From: Mesorhizobium sp. LMG 17147
Lineage (GTDB): Bacteria; Pseudomonadota; Alphaproteobacteria; Rhizobiales; Rhizobiaceae
Reading direction: 5' to 3'
Length of the DNA stretch: 64,000 nt
NCBI RefSeq assembly: GCF_024297145.1
Contig: NZ_JANCTC010000012.1
Location: forward strand, 87,695-151,694
Below, one piece after another: positions 7,934 to 16,565 of this stretch. The position numbers and the translations under genes are program-made. Under the pieces are notes generated by a model, which was not told the origin of the DNA, searched no databases, and saw only the letters and a program-made list of their open reading frames with translations. Numbering within the stretch: the first letter of the stretch is position 1; each line of letters begins with the position of its first letter.

Positions 7934-8941
7934 ATGAACACCGCGACGAGGCCGGTAATCTCGGAGATGAGGCCCAAGATCACCGTCGTCGGGGTCGGCG
8001 GCGGCGGCGGCAACGCCGTCAACAACATGATCGCCGAAGGCCTGCAGGGCGCGGAATTCATCGTCGCCAACACCGATGCCCAGGCCCTTGCGATGTCGAA
8101 GGCAACGAGGCTGATCCAGTTGGGCGCTCATATCACCGAAGGTCTCGGCGCCGGGTCCCTGCCCGAGGTCGGCCGCGCCGCGGCCGTGGAATCCATCGAC
8201 GAGATCATGGATCACCTTGCTGGAACGCATATGTGCTTCGTGACCGCCGGCATGGGAGGCGGAACCGGCACCGGTGCCGCGCCTGTTATAGCGCAGGCAG
8301 CACGGGCAGCCGGAATACTGACCGTCGCCGTCGTTACCAAGCCATTTGTCTTCGAAGGCAGGCGCCGCATGTACGCTGCCGACGAGGGCATCGAGCGCCT
8401 GCGCGAAAGCGCCGATACCGTCATCGTCATCCCCAACCAGAACCTGTTCAGGATCGCCGACGCCAGAACCACGTTCGCCGACGCCTTCGCCATGGCCGAC
8501 CGGGTTCTTTATGCGGGTGTCGGCTGTATTACCGATCTGATCGTCAAGGAAGGCCTGATCAATCTCGACTTCGCCGATGTAAAGTCGGTGATGCGCGACA
8601 TGGGCCGCGCCATGATGGGGACCGGCGAGGCCGCCGGAGAAGGCCGCGCCAAGAAGGCGGCGGAAGCGGCAATCGCCAACCCGCTGCTCGACGAAGCTTC
8701 GATGATGGGCGCCAAAGGGGTCCTTGTCTCGATATCGGGCGGCATGGACATGACGCTGTTCGAAGTCGACGAAGCCGCTACCCGCATCCGCGAGGAGGTC
8801 GACAACGATGCCGACATCATCGTCGGCGCCATCTTCGACAAGGCACTCGCCGGAAAATTCAGGGTATCGGTCGTGGCGACCGGCTTGCGGCGTGGCCTGG
8901 AGATTCCACTGCTTGCCGAACCGGAAGTTCGCATGAACTGA
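7934..8941 (+). CDS. ftsZ2: FtsZ-like GTPase, short form (FtsZ2)
   Basis: A 335-residue tubulin-superfamily GTPase. The start ATG at 7934 follows AGGGAG (7921-7926). It contains the glycine-rich first loop ('VGVGGGGGNAVNNM', 19-32), the tubulin signature GGGTGTG at 108-114, 'NQNLFR' and the T7 loop 'NLDFADVKSVM' (210-220) that completes the active site of the next subunit, so GTP binding and polymerisation look intact. It ends right after the core ('GLEIPLLAEPEVRMN') and lacks the long linker and the conserved C-terminal peptide that ties FtsZ to FtsA and other division proteins. Sinorhizobium meliloti has a comparable short second FtsZ. There are no division genes beside it: neighbours are a flavoenzyme and the agp locus. 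It is probably an accessory FtsZ rather than the essential one. Confidence 0.9.
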   Translation: MNTATRPVISEMRPKITVVGVGGGGGNAVNNMIAEGLQGAEFIVANTDAQALAMSKATRLIQLGAHITEGLGAGSLPEVGRAAAVESIDEIMDHLAGTHMCFVTAGMGGGTGTGAAPVIAQAARAAGILTVAVVTKPFVFEGRRRMYAADEGIERLRESADTVIVIPNQNLFRIADARTTFADAFAMADRVLYAGVGCITDLIVKEGLINLDFADVKSVMRDMGRAMMGTGEAAGEGRAKKAAEAAIANPLLDEASMMGAKGVLVSISGGMDMTLFEVDEAATRIREEVDNDADIIVGAIFDKALAGKFRVSVVATGLRRGLEIPLLAEPEVRMN

Positions 8942-9037
8942 ACGCGTACCGCTGACTACCAGCCTTGCGTCACCAGAGCCGCGCGCCGTCGATGACTTCC
9001 CATCAGCCGACGGTTGCTCGCGAGCCGTATCCGATAC

Positions 9038-10408
9038 TCAGGCCGCCCGAACGCTGCGGGCTCCACGCGCCCAGGCCGGCAGCCAATCGCCATGCGCAAC
9101 CAGCAAATCATCGACCAGCGACCATATCTGGTCGAGGTCGAGCTCGGCCGCCGTATGCGGGTCCATCATCGCCGCGTGATAGATGTGCTCGCGGTTTTCG
9201 GTCATCAGCGCCTGGACCGTCAGCTCCTGGACGTTGATATTGGTGCGGATCAGCGCGGTGAGCTGCACCGGCAGGTCGCCGATGAAGGTGGGTTGAATGC
9301 CCGAGGCGTCAACGAGGCATGGCACCTCGGCCGCGCAATTATATGGCAATGACGTGATGCAGCCATTGTTGCGGACGTTGCCGTAGATCACCGACGGCTC
9401 GCCGGTCCAGACCGAGTTCATGATCGAGGACGCATATTCCTTCGACTGCTCCACTTCGATCTTGTCAGCCGAGCGATAGGCTTCCGCTTGCCCCTTCCAG
9501 CGTTCGATCTGCTCGATGCAGCGCTTCGGGTATTCGTCGAGCGGGATACCGAATTTCTCGATCAGGTCGTCGCGCCCGTCCTTGATGAAATAGGGCGTGT
9601 ATTCCGCGAAATGTTCGGAGCTCTCGGTGACGAAGTAACCGAGGCGCTTCAGCATCTCGTAGCGCACTCTGTTCGGGCAGCGCGGGTTCCATCCCGGCTT
9701 CGGCGCCCGCCCTTCGCTGTAGGCGCGCAGCAGATCCGGATAGAGGTTGCGATAGGAGCCATCCGGCTGGCGATGCTCGAACTTCAGGTAGAAGGCCATG
9801 TGATTGATGCCGGCCGAGCGGTAGCGAATCTCCTCGTAGGGAATGTCGAGATCGTGCGCCAGTTCCATCGCTGTGCCTTGCACCGAGTGGCAGAGGCCCA
9901 CCTGCTTGATGTCAGGGTATTTCTCTGTGATCGCCCAAGTGTTGATCGCCATCGGGTTGACATATTGCAGCATGATCGCCTGCGGGCAGATTGCGAGCAT
10001 GTCCTCGCAGATCTTCCAGAGATGCGGCACGGTTCTCAAGCCGCGCATGATGCCGCCGACACCGAGCGTATCGGCGATGGTCTGGCGCAGACCGTATTTC
10101 TTCGGAACTTCGAAATCGGTAACGGTGCAGGGCTCGTAGCCGCCGATCTGGAAGGCGACGACGACGAAATCGGCGCCCGCCAGCGCCTTGCGCTGGTCCG
10201 AATAGGTTTCGGCTTTGGCCCTCACGCCGAGCGTCGAGATCAGCTTGCCGACCACGATTGCGCTTTCCTCGAGCCGTTGCGGATTGATGTCCATCAGTGC
10301 GATCGTCGCGCCGGATAAGGCCGGACGCTGCAATATGTCGCCGACGATGTTCCTCATGAACACCGTCGAGCCAGCTCCGATGAAAGCGACCTTGGGATTT
10401 CTTGCCAC
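9038..10408 (-). CDS. agaL2: GH4 alpha-galactosidase (AgaL2-like)
   Basis: A 456-residue family GH4 glycosidase, a group that uses NAD+ and a divalent metal to cleave alpha-galactosides such as melibiose or raffinose in the cytoplasm. The Rossmann start 'VAFIGAGSTVFMRNIVGDIL', the 'YVNPMAINTWA' segment, the metal-site 'LCHSVQGT' and 'AGINHMAFYL' are typical of the MelA branch. GTG at 10408 is preferred because GGAGG stands five bases upstream and the encoded MARNPKVAF begins directly at the NAD fold. It is the last gene of the agp operon, 21 bases after the ATPase gene, and a paralogue of the gene at 16566-18032. The name follows the matching S. meliloti agp locus; which paralogue equals which is inferred from gene order only. 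Confidence 0.85.
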   Translation of the reverse strand: MARNPKVAFIGAGSTVFMRNIVGDILQRPALSGATIALMDINPQRLEESAIVVGKLISTLGVRAKAETYSDQRKALAGADFVVVAFQIGGYEPCTVTDFEVPKKYGLRQTIADTLGVGGIMRGLRTVPHLWKICEDMLAICPQAIMLQYVNPMAINTWAITEKYPDIKQVGLCHSVQGTAMELAHDLDIPYEEIRYRSAGINHMAFYLKFEHRQPDGSYRNLYPDLLRAYSEGRAPKPGWNPRCPNRVRYEMLKRLGYFVTESSEHFAEYTPYFIKDGRDDLIEKFGIPLDEYPKRCIEQIERWKGQAEAYRSADKIEVEQSKEYASSIMNSVWTGEPSVIYGNVRNNGCITSLPYNCAAEVPCLVDASGIQPTFIGDLPVQLTALIRTNINVQELTVQALMTENREHIYHAAMMDPHTAAELDLDQIWSLVDDLLVAHGDWLPAWARGARSVRAA

Positions 10409-10429
10409 AACAACCTCCGGCATAAGCAA

Positions 10430-12100
10430 TCAGGCTACCTCGAAAGCGGCTTTGACCAGCCGTTCGGTGTAAGCGGTTTTGGGATGGGACAGGACTTCGT
10501 CGACCGGCCCCTCTTCGACGATCTTGCCGTGCTGCATGACGATGACGCGGTGGCACAGCGCCCGAACGACCTTGAGGTCGTGCGAGATGAAGATGTAGCT
10601 CAGGCCCCGTTCGCGCTGCAGCTTGCGCAGCAATTCGATGATCTGCGCCTGGACGGAGAGATCCAGCGCCGATGTCGGCTCGTCGAGTACGATGAATTCC
10701 GGTTCGAGCGCGACGGCGCGGGCAATCGCAATACGCTGGCGCTGGCCGCCGGAAAACTCGTGTGGGAAGCGCGACAGGATATCGCCGGGCATGCCGGCGC
10801 TGATCAGCGCCTCGCGCACCCGCTCGATCCGATCGTTCCTGGTGGCGCCGATTCGGTTGACGACCAGCCCTTCCTCGATGATCTGGCCGATCGTCATGCG
10901 CGGGTTGAGCGACGAGAACGGATCCTGGAAGACGACCTGCATGCGCGACCGCAACGGCCGCATCTGCGAACGTGAACAGCCTTGGATCGGCTGGCCATCG
11001 AAATAGATCTCGCCACTGTCCGTGGTGTTGAGCCTGAGCAACGCCTCGCCGAAGGTGGTCTTGCCCGATCCGGATTCGCCGACGAGACCCAGTGTCTCGT
11101 GCCGCCGAAGGGTCAGGCTGAGACTGTCGACGGCGACGAGTTCGCGCAGGTCCGGCCTCATGAACGTGCCATGCCGCAGCATGAAGGAGACGCGCACATC
11201 CTTGGCTTCAAGAATGACGTCGGCGCCTTGGGGCAACGGATTTGCCTGGCCGCACGGCTCGGAGGCAAGCAGATGACAGGTGTAGGGATGCTGCGGATTG
11301 GCGAACAGCCTCTCCGTCACATTGTGCTCGCGCATCTCCCCATGCTGCATGACGTAGACATAGTCGGAGAACTGCCGCACCACGGTCAGGTCATGCGTGA
11401 TCAGGATCACCGCCATGCGCAGTTTCTTCTGCAGGTTTCGGATGAGATTGAGGATCTGCGCCTGAACCGTGACGTCGAGCGCCGTCGTGGGCTCATCGGC
11501 GATCAGCACATCGGGATCGTTGGCCAGCGCCATGGCGATCATCACACGCTGGCGTTGGCCGCCGGAAAGCTGGTGCGGGTATTGTTTCAGCCGCGCCTGG
11601 GGCTCAGGAATCTGTACCTGCTGCAGCAGCTCGAGCGCTCTTGCTTCGGCCTGCCTGCGGCTCATCTTGCGATGCACCCGTATCGCTTCGACGATCTGGC
11701 TGCCGATCGTGTAGATCGGGTTGAGCGAACTCATCGGCTCCTGAAAGATCATCGAGATGCGGTCGCCGCGCAGTTTGCGCCGGGCACGCTCGGAAAATTT
11801 CAGGATGTTCGCCCCGTTGTATTCGACGGTCGATTTCGGCGACACGACCGCGCGTTTCGACAACAGTCCCATGACGGTGCGCGCCGTCACCGACTTGCCC
11901 GATCCCGACTCGCCGACAATGGCGATCGTCTCGCCGCGATAGAGCTGGAAGGAGATGTCCTTGACAGCTTCGATCATGCCGTGCTCGACCTTGAAATCGA
12001 CGGCGATGTTGCGGGCATCGATGACCGGTTTTTCCGAACGGCCGTCATGGTCGAGCCGGACAGGCGGTGCGAAGGATTTGACGAGCGCGTGTTGCATCAT
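10430..12100 (-). CDS. agpD: Fused dual ABC transporter ATPase for alpha-galactosides
   Basis: A 556-residue protein with two complete ABC ATPase domains of the oligopeptide type (OppD-like then OppF-like). The first has Walker A 'GESGSGKSVTA', signature 'LSGGQRQRV' and Walker B 'DVLIADEPTTALD'. The second has 'GESGSGKTTFG', 'FSGGQRQRI' and 'FIVLDEPTSALD'. Each half has the peptide-transporter 'FQEPMSSLNP' / 'FQDPFSSLNP' stretch. Fusion means one gene powers both membrane subunits. Two adjacent ATGs at 12100 and 12097 are possible starts; the first lies seven bases after the permease stop. It works with the AgpB and AgpC permeases and the AgpA binding protein encoded upstream in the same operon. 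Confidence 0.9.
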   Translation of the reverse strand: MMQHALVKSFAPPVRLDHDGRSEKPVIDARNIAVDFKVEHGMIEAVKDISFQLYRGETIAIVGESGSGKSVTARTVMGLLSKRAVVSPKSTVEYNGANILKFSERARRKLRGDRISMIFQEPMSSLNPIYTIGSQIVEAIRVHRKMSRRQAEARALELLQQVQIPEPQARLKQYPHQLSGGQRQRVMIAMALANDPDVLIADEPTTALDVTVQAQILNLIRNLQKKLRMAVILITHDLTVVRQFSDYVYVMQHGEMREHNVTERLFANPQHPYTCHLLASEPCGQANPLPQGADVILEAKDVRVSFMLRHGTFMRPDLRELVAVDSLSLTLRRHETLGLVGESGSGKTTFGEALLRLNTTDSGEIYFDGQPIQGCSRSQMRPLRSRMQVVFQDPFSSLNPRMTIGQIIEEGLVVNRIGATRNDRIERVREALISAGMPGDILSRFPHEFSGGQRQRIAIARAVALEPEFIVLDEPTSALDLSVQAQIIELLRKLQRERGLSYIFISHDLKVVRALCHRVIVMQHGKIVEEGPVDEVLSHPKTAYTERLVKAAFEVA

Positions 12101-12107
12101 GTCACGC

Positions 12108-13241
12108 TCAATACGGATCGACCGCATCGCGCAATCCATCGCCAAGCGCGTTGAACGCGAAGACGGTGATAAGCACGAAGCCGACCGGCGAGAGGATCCA
12201 GGGATAGGTGCCGATGACCGAATAGGTCGCGGTGTCCTGCAGCATCAGGCCCCAGGAGATCAGCGGCGGTTTCACCGCGAAGCCGAGAAAACCGAGGAAG
12301 GATTCGAGCAGGACGACGCTGGGGATTGCCAACGTGACGGCAACGATGACGTGGCTCATCACGTTTGGAAAAATGTGCTGCATGATGATGCGGCCATCTG
12401 TGGCGCCGACCGCCATCGCCGCACGAACGTAGTCGATCCGCGCCAGTGCCAGGGTCTTGCCGCGCACCTCGCGCGACATCTGCGCCCAGCCGAGCGCCGA
12501 CATGACGACGATCACGAAGGCCAGGAAGACATTCGTCGGCGCCGTCACCGGAACAAGCGACGTCAGCGCCAGATAGAGCGGCAATTGCGGAAACGCGAGC
12601 ACCAGTTCGACGAAGCGCTGGACCCAGACATCGAATGTGCCGCCGAAATAGCCCGACACCATGCCGACCGTCGTGCCGATCACGGTGACGATGAAGACCA
12701 CGGTCAATGCGATCATCAACGAGATGCGCGAACCATAGATCGCACGAGCCAGCACATCGCGGCCGAATTTGTCGGTGCCAAGGAAATGCACCGGCTGGCC
12801 GTCGGTCGAGCCGAAGAAGTGCCGGTTCGCGGGAAGCAGGCCGAGCAGTTTGTACTCCGCGCCCTTGACGAAGAAGCCGAGCAGCCGCGGATGGTCGTAG
12901 TCCGGCCCGACGACGGGTTGGAAGGTAACCGGGTCGAGGTCTTCCGAATCCGCCAAGGCATAGACGCGTGGCTGGAAGACGAAGTTGCCATCCTTGTCAT
13001 GGAAGCTCATCATCTGCGGCGGGGCAAAGCCGACATCGGTCACCTTGGGATCCATCGGTGCGAAGAAGTCGGCAAACACCGCCAGCAGCACCAGAAACGC
13101 GACCAGGATGAGCCCGGCCATGCCGGTCCAGGACCGTTTCAGGCGGCGCCAGACGAGCGCGATGTAGCTCTCATTGCCGCGCGGCTTGATCTTGGCCGAT
13201 TCCTCGGCAAGCGGCGGCAGCGAGGGCTCGAAGGCAAGCAT
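12108..13241 (-). CDS. agpC: ABC transporter inner-membrane permease (DppC-type), alpha-galactoside uptake
   Basis: A 377-residue permease of the DppC/OppC type. After a cytoplasmic lead comes the first membrane helix ('WTGMAGLILVAFLVLLAVFADF'), then a long periplasmic stretch that includes 'HFLGTDKFGRDVLARAIYG', a feature of this family. A bundle of about five helices follows, with the ATPase-contact motif around 'REVRGKTLALARIDYVRAA'. The periplasmic insert between helices 1 and 2 (about 100 residues) is longer than in most dipeptide permeases, as seen in sugar-type relatives. ATG 13241 is chosen because AGGG stands seven bases upstream and the AgpB stop TGA sits one base before it (TGAGATG), suggesting coupled translation. 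Confidence 0.88.
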   Translation of the reverse strand: MLAFEPSLPPLAEESAKIKPRGNESYIALVWRRLKRSWTGMAGLILVAFLVLLAVFADFFAPMDPKVTDVGFAPPQMMSFHDKDGNFVFQPRVYALADSEDLDPVTFQPVVGPDYDHPRLLGFFVKGAEYKLLGLLPANRHFFGSTDGQPVHFLGTDKFGRDVLARAIYGSRISLMIALTVVFIVTVIGTTVGMVSGYFGGTFDVWVQRFVELVLAFPQLPLYLALTSLVPVTAPTNVFLAFVIVVMSALGWAQMSREVRGKTLALARIDYVRAAMAVGATDGRIIMQHIFPNVMSHVIVAVTLAIPSVVLLESFLGFLGFAVKPPLISWGLMLQDTATYSVIGTYPWILSPVGFVLITVFAFNALGDGLRDAVDPY

Positions 13242-13242
13242 C

Positions 13243-14250
13243 TCAGGACCCTGCATATTGGCGCACACGCGGGTCGAGCATAACGAGCAGCATGTCGGCG
13301 ATGATGTTGCCAACGATCAGCGTCGCCGACAGCACCATCATGAAGGTCGCCGTGACATAGACGTCGCCAACCGCCATCGAGCCAACGATCGCCGGGCCAA
13401 CGGTCGGCAGGGCAAAGATGATCGCCGTCTCGATCTCGCCGGTCAGCATATAGGGCAGCACCACGCCCTGATACATAACCAGCGGATGCAGCGCATTGGG
13501 CACCGCATGGCGCATGACGACCGCACCGCCGCTGAGGCCCTTGGCGCGAGCGGTCTCGACATATTGCGCGTTCAGCGTGTCGAGCAGATTGCCACGCATC
13601 ACCCGCATGTTGTAGGCGAGCCCGCCGAAGGTCGCGATGGCGACAACCGGCCAGACATGCCGGACGAGATCGACGAACTTCGCCCAGGACCACGGCGCCC
13701 CGCCAAATTGCGGCGAAAAGAAGCTGCCGATCTCGGAGACGTTAAACTGGAAGACCAGCAGATAGACGATGATCAGCGCCATCAGGAAGCGCGGTACCGT
13801 CATTCCGAGGAAGGAAATCGCTGACAGCGTACTGTCGATCCAGCTGTACTGCCTGGTCGCCGCCCAGATACCGAAGCCGATGCCCAGCACCGATGCCAAC
13901 AGGTGGCAGACAAGCGCAAGCAGCAGCGTGCGCGGCAGCCGCTCGCCTACCACGTCGGCGACGGGCTTGTTGTAATACAGGCTGTGGCCGAAATCGCCGC
14001 GGGTGATGATGCCGCCGATCCAGTTCAGGTATTGGAGCGGAATCGGCTTATCGAGGCCGTGCTCCACGCTGTAAGCCTTCGCCTGAGCATCGGCCTCGGC
14101 AAAGGAGGCTCCGCCCTGGTTGATGAGCTGCAAGCGGATATAGTCGGCATAGTTACCCGGCGGTGCCTGGATGATCGCGAAGGTAACCACGCTCAAAATG
14201 GCGAGAACCGGTATTGCGGATGCTATGCGCATAAGCAGAAATCGCAGCAT
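13243..14250 (-). CDS. agpB: ABC transporter inner-membrane permease (DppB-type), alpha-galactoside uptake
   Basis: A 335-residue permease of the DppB/OppB type. The N-terminus 'MLRFLLMRIASAIPVLAILSVV' is the usual first helix, followed by a periplasmic region ending in the family feature 'GDFGHSLYYNKPVADVV'. Five further helices include the ATPase-contact loop 'NLLDTLNAQYVETARAKGLS'. It should pair with AgpC to form the channel. It is separated from agpA by 105 bases that contain a strong stem-loop (14305-14331), while the next gene follows after one base. Confidence 0.9.
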   Translation of the reverse strand: MLRFLLMRIASAIPVLAILSVVTFAIIQAPPGNYADYIRLQLINQGGASFAEADAQAKAYSVEHGLDKPIPLQYLNWIGGIITRGDFGHSLYYNKPVADVVGERLPRTLLLALVCHLLASVLGIGFGIWAATRQYSWIDSTLSAISFLGMTVPRFLMALIIVYLLVFQFNVSEIGSFFSPQFGGAPWSWAKFVDLVRHVWPVVAIATFGGLAYNMRVMRGNLLDTLNAQYVETARAKGLSGGAVVMRHAVPNALHPLVMYQGVVLPYMLTGEIETAIIFALPTVGPAIVGSMAVGDVYVTATFMMVLSATLIVGNIIADMLLVMLDPRVRQYAGS

Positions 14251-14304
14251 CGACCGTTTTGCTCCTCGCTCAGATTCTCAGTTATCCCTCACCGCTGGCT
14301 TTGT

Positions 14305-14331
14305 CCCGGCCGCGCCAGCAGCGCGGCCGGG
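14305..14331 (-). promoter_or_regulatory. Intercistronic stem-loop between agpA and agpB
   Basis: A perfect 11-base inverted repeat, CCCGGCCGCGC and GCGCGGCCGGG, encloses a five-base loop. On the coding (minus) strand it is not followed by a T run, so it is not a good intrinsic terminator. Such stems after a binding-protein gene typically protect the upstream message and lead to more binding protein than permease; that role is inferred. Confidence 0.55.
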
Positions 14332-14355
14332 AATTTTCAAGTCAGGGGAGGAAAC

Positions 14356-16440
14356 TCAGTTCGTCGGACCCTTGTCCCCGGGCTTTCCGGGAAGCTGTTC
14401 GGGAAACAGCTCATATTTCTGCTGCTTGTCGGCGGCCACCCAGACCCGCTCGCGGACGATCGAGTCCTCGGCCCAGTTGAACATGAAGATTGGCGTTCCC
14501 TGCGGGATATTGGAGAAACGTTTGTTGATGATCAGCGCGCCGGGATATTCGGTGAGCCCGACGGTATAGACGTGTTCCGTCGAGATCTTCTGGAACTGCT
14601 TCATCAGGCTGGCGCGCTGGTCATTGTCCTGCGCCGAGACGAACTTGTTGACGATATCGACAAGGTCCTTCTCGAAGGGCATCAGATCTACCTGGCCGTT
14701 TTCCGGAGCGCGGTGGTTCCAGCTGGTGCGCGGGCCGACCGGCGCCAGTTGCTCGGTGTTCTGCACGACCGAGGTGAGTTCCGTTTCGTTGCGCCTTATC
14801 AGCCAGTCGAAGCGACCGGAGTAATTGGCCTGATCGCGCTGGGTACCGTTCAACCCGTTCAGGACAACGCGAATACCTAACTTCTCCATCTGACCGACGA
14901 CGCCCTCCGCGAGGCTCTTGTCGGTGGTGTAATCGTTGTTGACGAGCATCACGATCTCGACATTCTTGCCGCCGGCGGTGCCGGCAGGAAAATTGACGAA
15001 GCCGTCGCCGTCCGTGTCCTTTAGGCCTGCCTTGGCGAGTTCCGCCTTGGCGCCTTCGAGATCGAAGGGGTAGTAGACCGTCGACTTCCGGTCGTAGAAG
15101 CTCGTGCCCGAGGAGAAGCCGCCGGGATAGATGGCAGTGAACGGACCCTTGACCAGCGAGTCGCCGAGCGCCTTGCGGTCGAGCGCCATGGTGACGCCCT
15201 TGCGGAAATCCTCGTTGCGGTTCAGCTCGCGTATCGCCTGCCCGCGCTCGTCGGGGTTACCCCAGCCATTGGCTGAGAAATTCATGCGCAGATTATAGCC
15301 GATCAACCGCGGACCGAAGGCAAGCCGTGCCGGCGCGTCCTTTTGCGCTGCGCGCTTCAGCGAGGCGACGAAGTTCTCCGGCTGCTCCAGATTGGAGAAG
15401 TCTCCCGCCCCCGATACCGCCTGAACGTCGCGGTCGGCCCAGGTCGACAATTTGTAGTGCAGTTCATTGAGATACGGCAGCTGGTTGCCCTTCTCGTCGA
15501 CCTTCCAATAGTACGGATTGCGACGCATGACGATGATGTCGTCGGGGCGGTATGCCACCGGCACCCAGGCACCCATCACCGGCATGTTCATATATTCCGG
15601 CGGGAAGGCGTTCTTGAACTGCTCGTAGGTGTTCTTCGAATATTTCGGATGCTGCGGCTTGAGGATATGCGACGGGCCCGGACAGAAGGTGCCGTAAGCC
15701 ATGGCGTAAAGGTATTGTTTCGGAAAGGCGTCCTTGAACGTCCACTCGACGGTGTAGTCGTCGATTTTCTTCAGCGTCGTGCCGACGCCGAAGGTCTCCT
15801 GCGTAGCACCGTTCAGCGGCGACACATTAGGGTCGATCACCTCGTCGTCCCAGTAGAACATCACGTCGTCGGCGTTGAACGGAACGCCGTCCGACCATTT
15901 CGCGCCCTCGACCAGATGCATCGTCAGCGTGTGGCCGTCCTTGGACCAGTCCCAGCTCCTGGCGAGGTTCGGCAGCGGCTCCGTGTCCTTGGCCTCGACC
16001 TGGAACAGCGGCGCGGTGCGCGTCAGGCATTCGGAAAGGCCGATGTCGATGCCGCCCCAGCCCTGCGTCTGGCCGGCGCCATAGTTCCAGCCCTCCGGCC
16101 GGCCGCCGATGACATGACGCATCGTATCACCGTAGACACCGACGCCGTCCGGCATATTGCCGGTCTTGAAGACCAGCGGCTCCTTCGGTAACCGGTCCTT
16201 GACCGGCGGCAGCTTGCCTGCCTTGACGTATTTGTCGGTGACCCAATCGGGTTCGTGGTATTCCGGAAGTGCCTTGAACTCCAGGATGGAGTCGCGCGCG
16301 ACATACTTGATCTTTCCCTCGGCCGGAAATTGCGCGGGCACCGGCGGCACGGTCGGCTCGGATGCATACGCGTTCAGCGCCGAGGCCGAGACGCTAAGCG
16401 CCAGCCCGGCGAGAATGCCAATGTTTCGGAAATTCCTCAT
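14356..16440 (-). CDS. agpA: Periplasmic alpha-galactoside-binding protein (family 5 solute-binding)
   Basis: A 694-residue extracellular solute-binding protein of family 5 (peptide/nickel type), the size usual for the AgpA branch and larger than the 530-residue peptide binders. ATG 16440 follows a GGAGGAG site. A signal peptide covers about residues 1-27 ('MRNFRNIGILAGLALSVSAS', cleavage near NAYA-SEP). Family features are 'LARSWDWSKDGHTLTMHL', 'GAKWSDGVPFNADDVMFYWD' and 'AMALDRKALGDSLVKG'. In S. meliloti AgpA binds melibiose, raffinose and related galactosides; here the two flanking GH4 enzymes support the same substrate class. It is the second gene of the operon, 125 bases after agaL1. Confidence 0.88.
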   Translation of the reverse strand: MRNFRNIGILAGLALSVSASALNAYASEPTVPPVPAQFPAEGKIKYVARDSILEFKALPEYHEPDWVTDKYVKAGKLPPVKDRLPKEPLVFKTGNMPDGVGVYGDTMRHVIGGRPEGWNYGAGQTQGWGGIDIGLSECLTRTAPLFQVEAKDTEPLPNLARSWDWSKDGHTLTMHLVEGAKWSDGVPFNADDVMFYWDDEVIDPNVSPLNGATQETFGVGTTLKKIDDYTVEWTFKDAFPKQYLYAMAYGTFCPGPSHILKPQHPKYSKNTYEQFKNAFPPEYMNMPVMGAWVPVAYRPDDIIVMRRNPYYWKVDEKGNQLPYLNELHYKLSTWADRDVQAVSGAGDFSNLEQPENFVASLKRAAQKDAPARLAFGPRLIGYNLRMNFSANGWGNPDERGQAIRELNRNEDFRKGVTMALDRKALGDSLVKGPFTAIYPGGFSSGTSFYDRKSTVYYPFDLEGAKAELAKAGLKDTDGDGFVNFPAGTAGGKNVEIVMLVNNDYTTDKSLAEGVVGQMEKLGIRVVLNGLNGTQRDQANYSGRFDWLIRRNETELTSVVQNTEQLAPVGPRTSWNHRAPENGQVDLMPFEKDLVDIVNKFVSAQDNDQRASLMKQFQKISTEHVYTVGLTEYPGALIINKRFSNIPQGTPIFMFNWAEDSIVRERVWVAADKQQKYELFPEQLPGKPGDKGPTN

Positions 16441-16565
16441 CGTCTCTCCTCCCTGTTGTTCAGGAGCGCGTTGACGCCGCTCCATTTCTCCTCGAACGAA
16501 TGTACATACGGGTGCGGTGCCGAAAATTCCTCCCGAAACCTTTCCGCGATCCGTCCTGGCGAAAT

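Noticed and set aside
10982..13283. Two long plus-strand frames opposite the agpD and agpC genes
   Set aside because: Antisense to clear transporter genes; composition rich in Arg, His and Asp without domain features.
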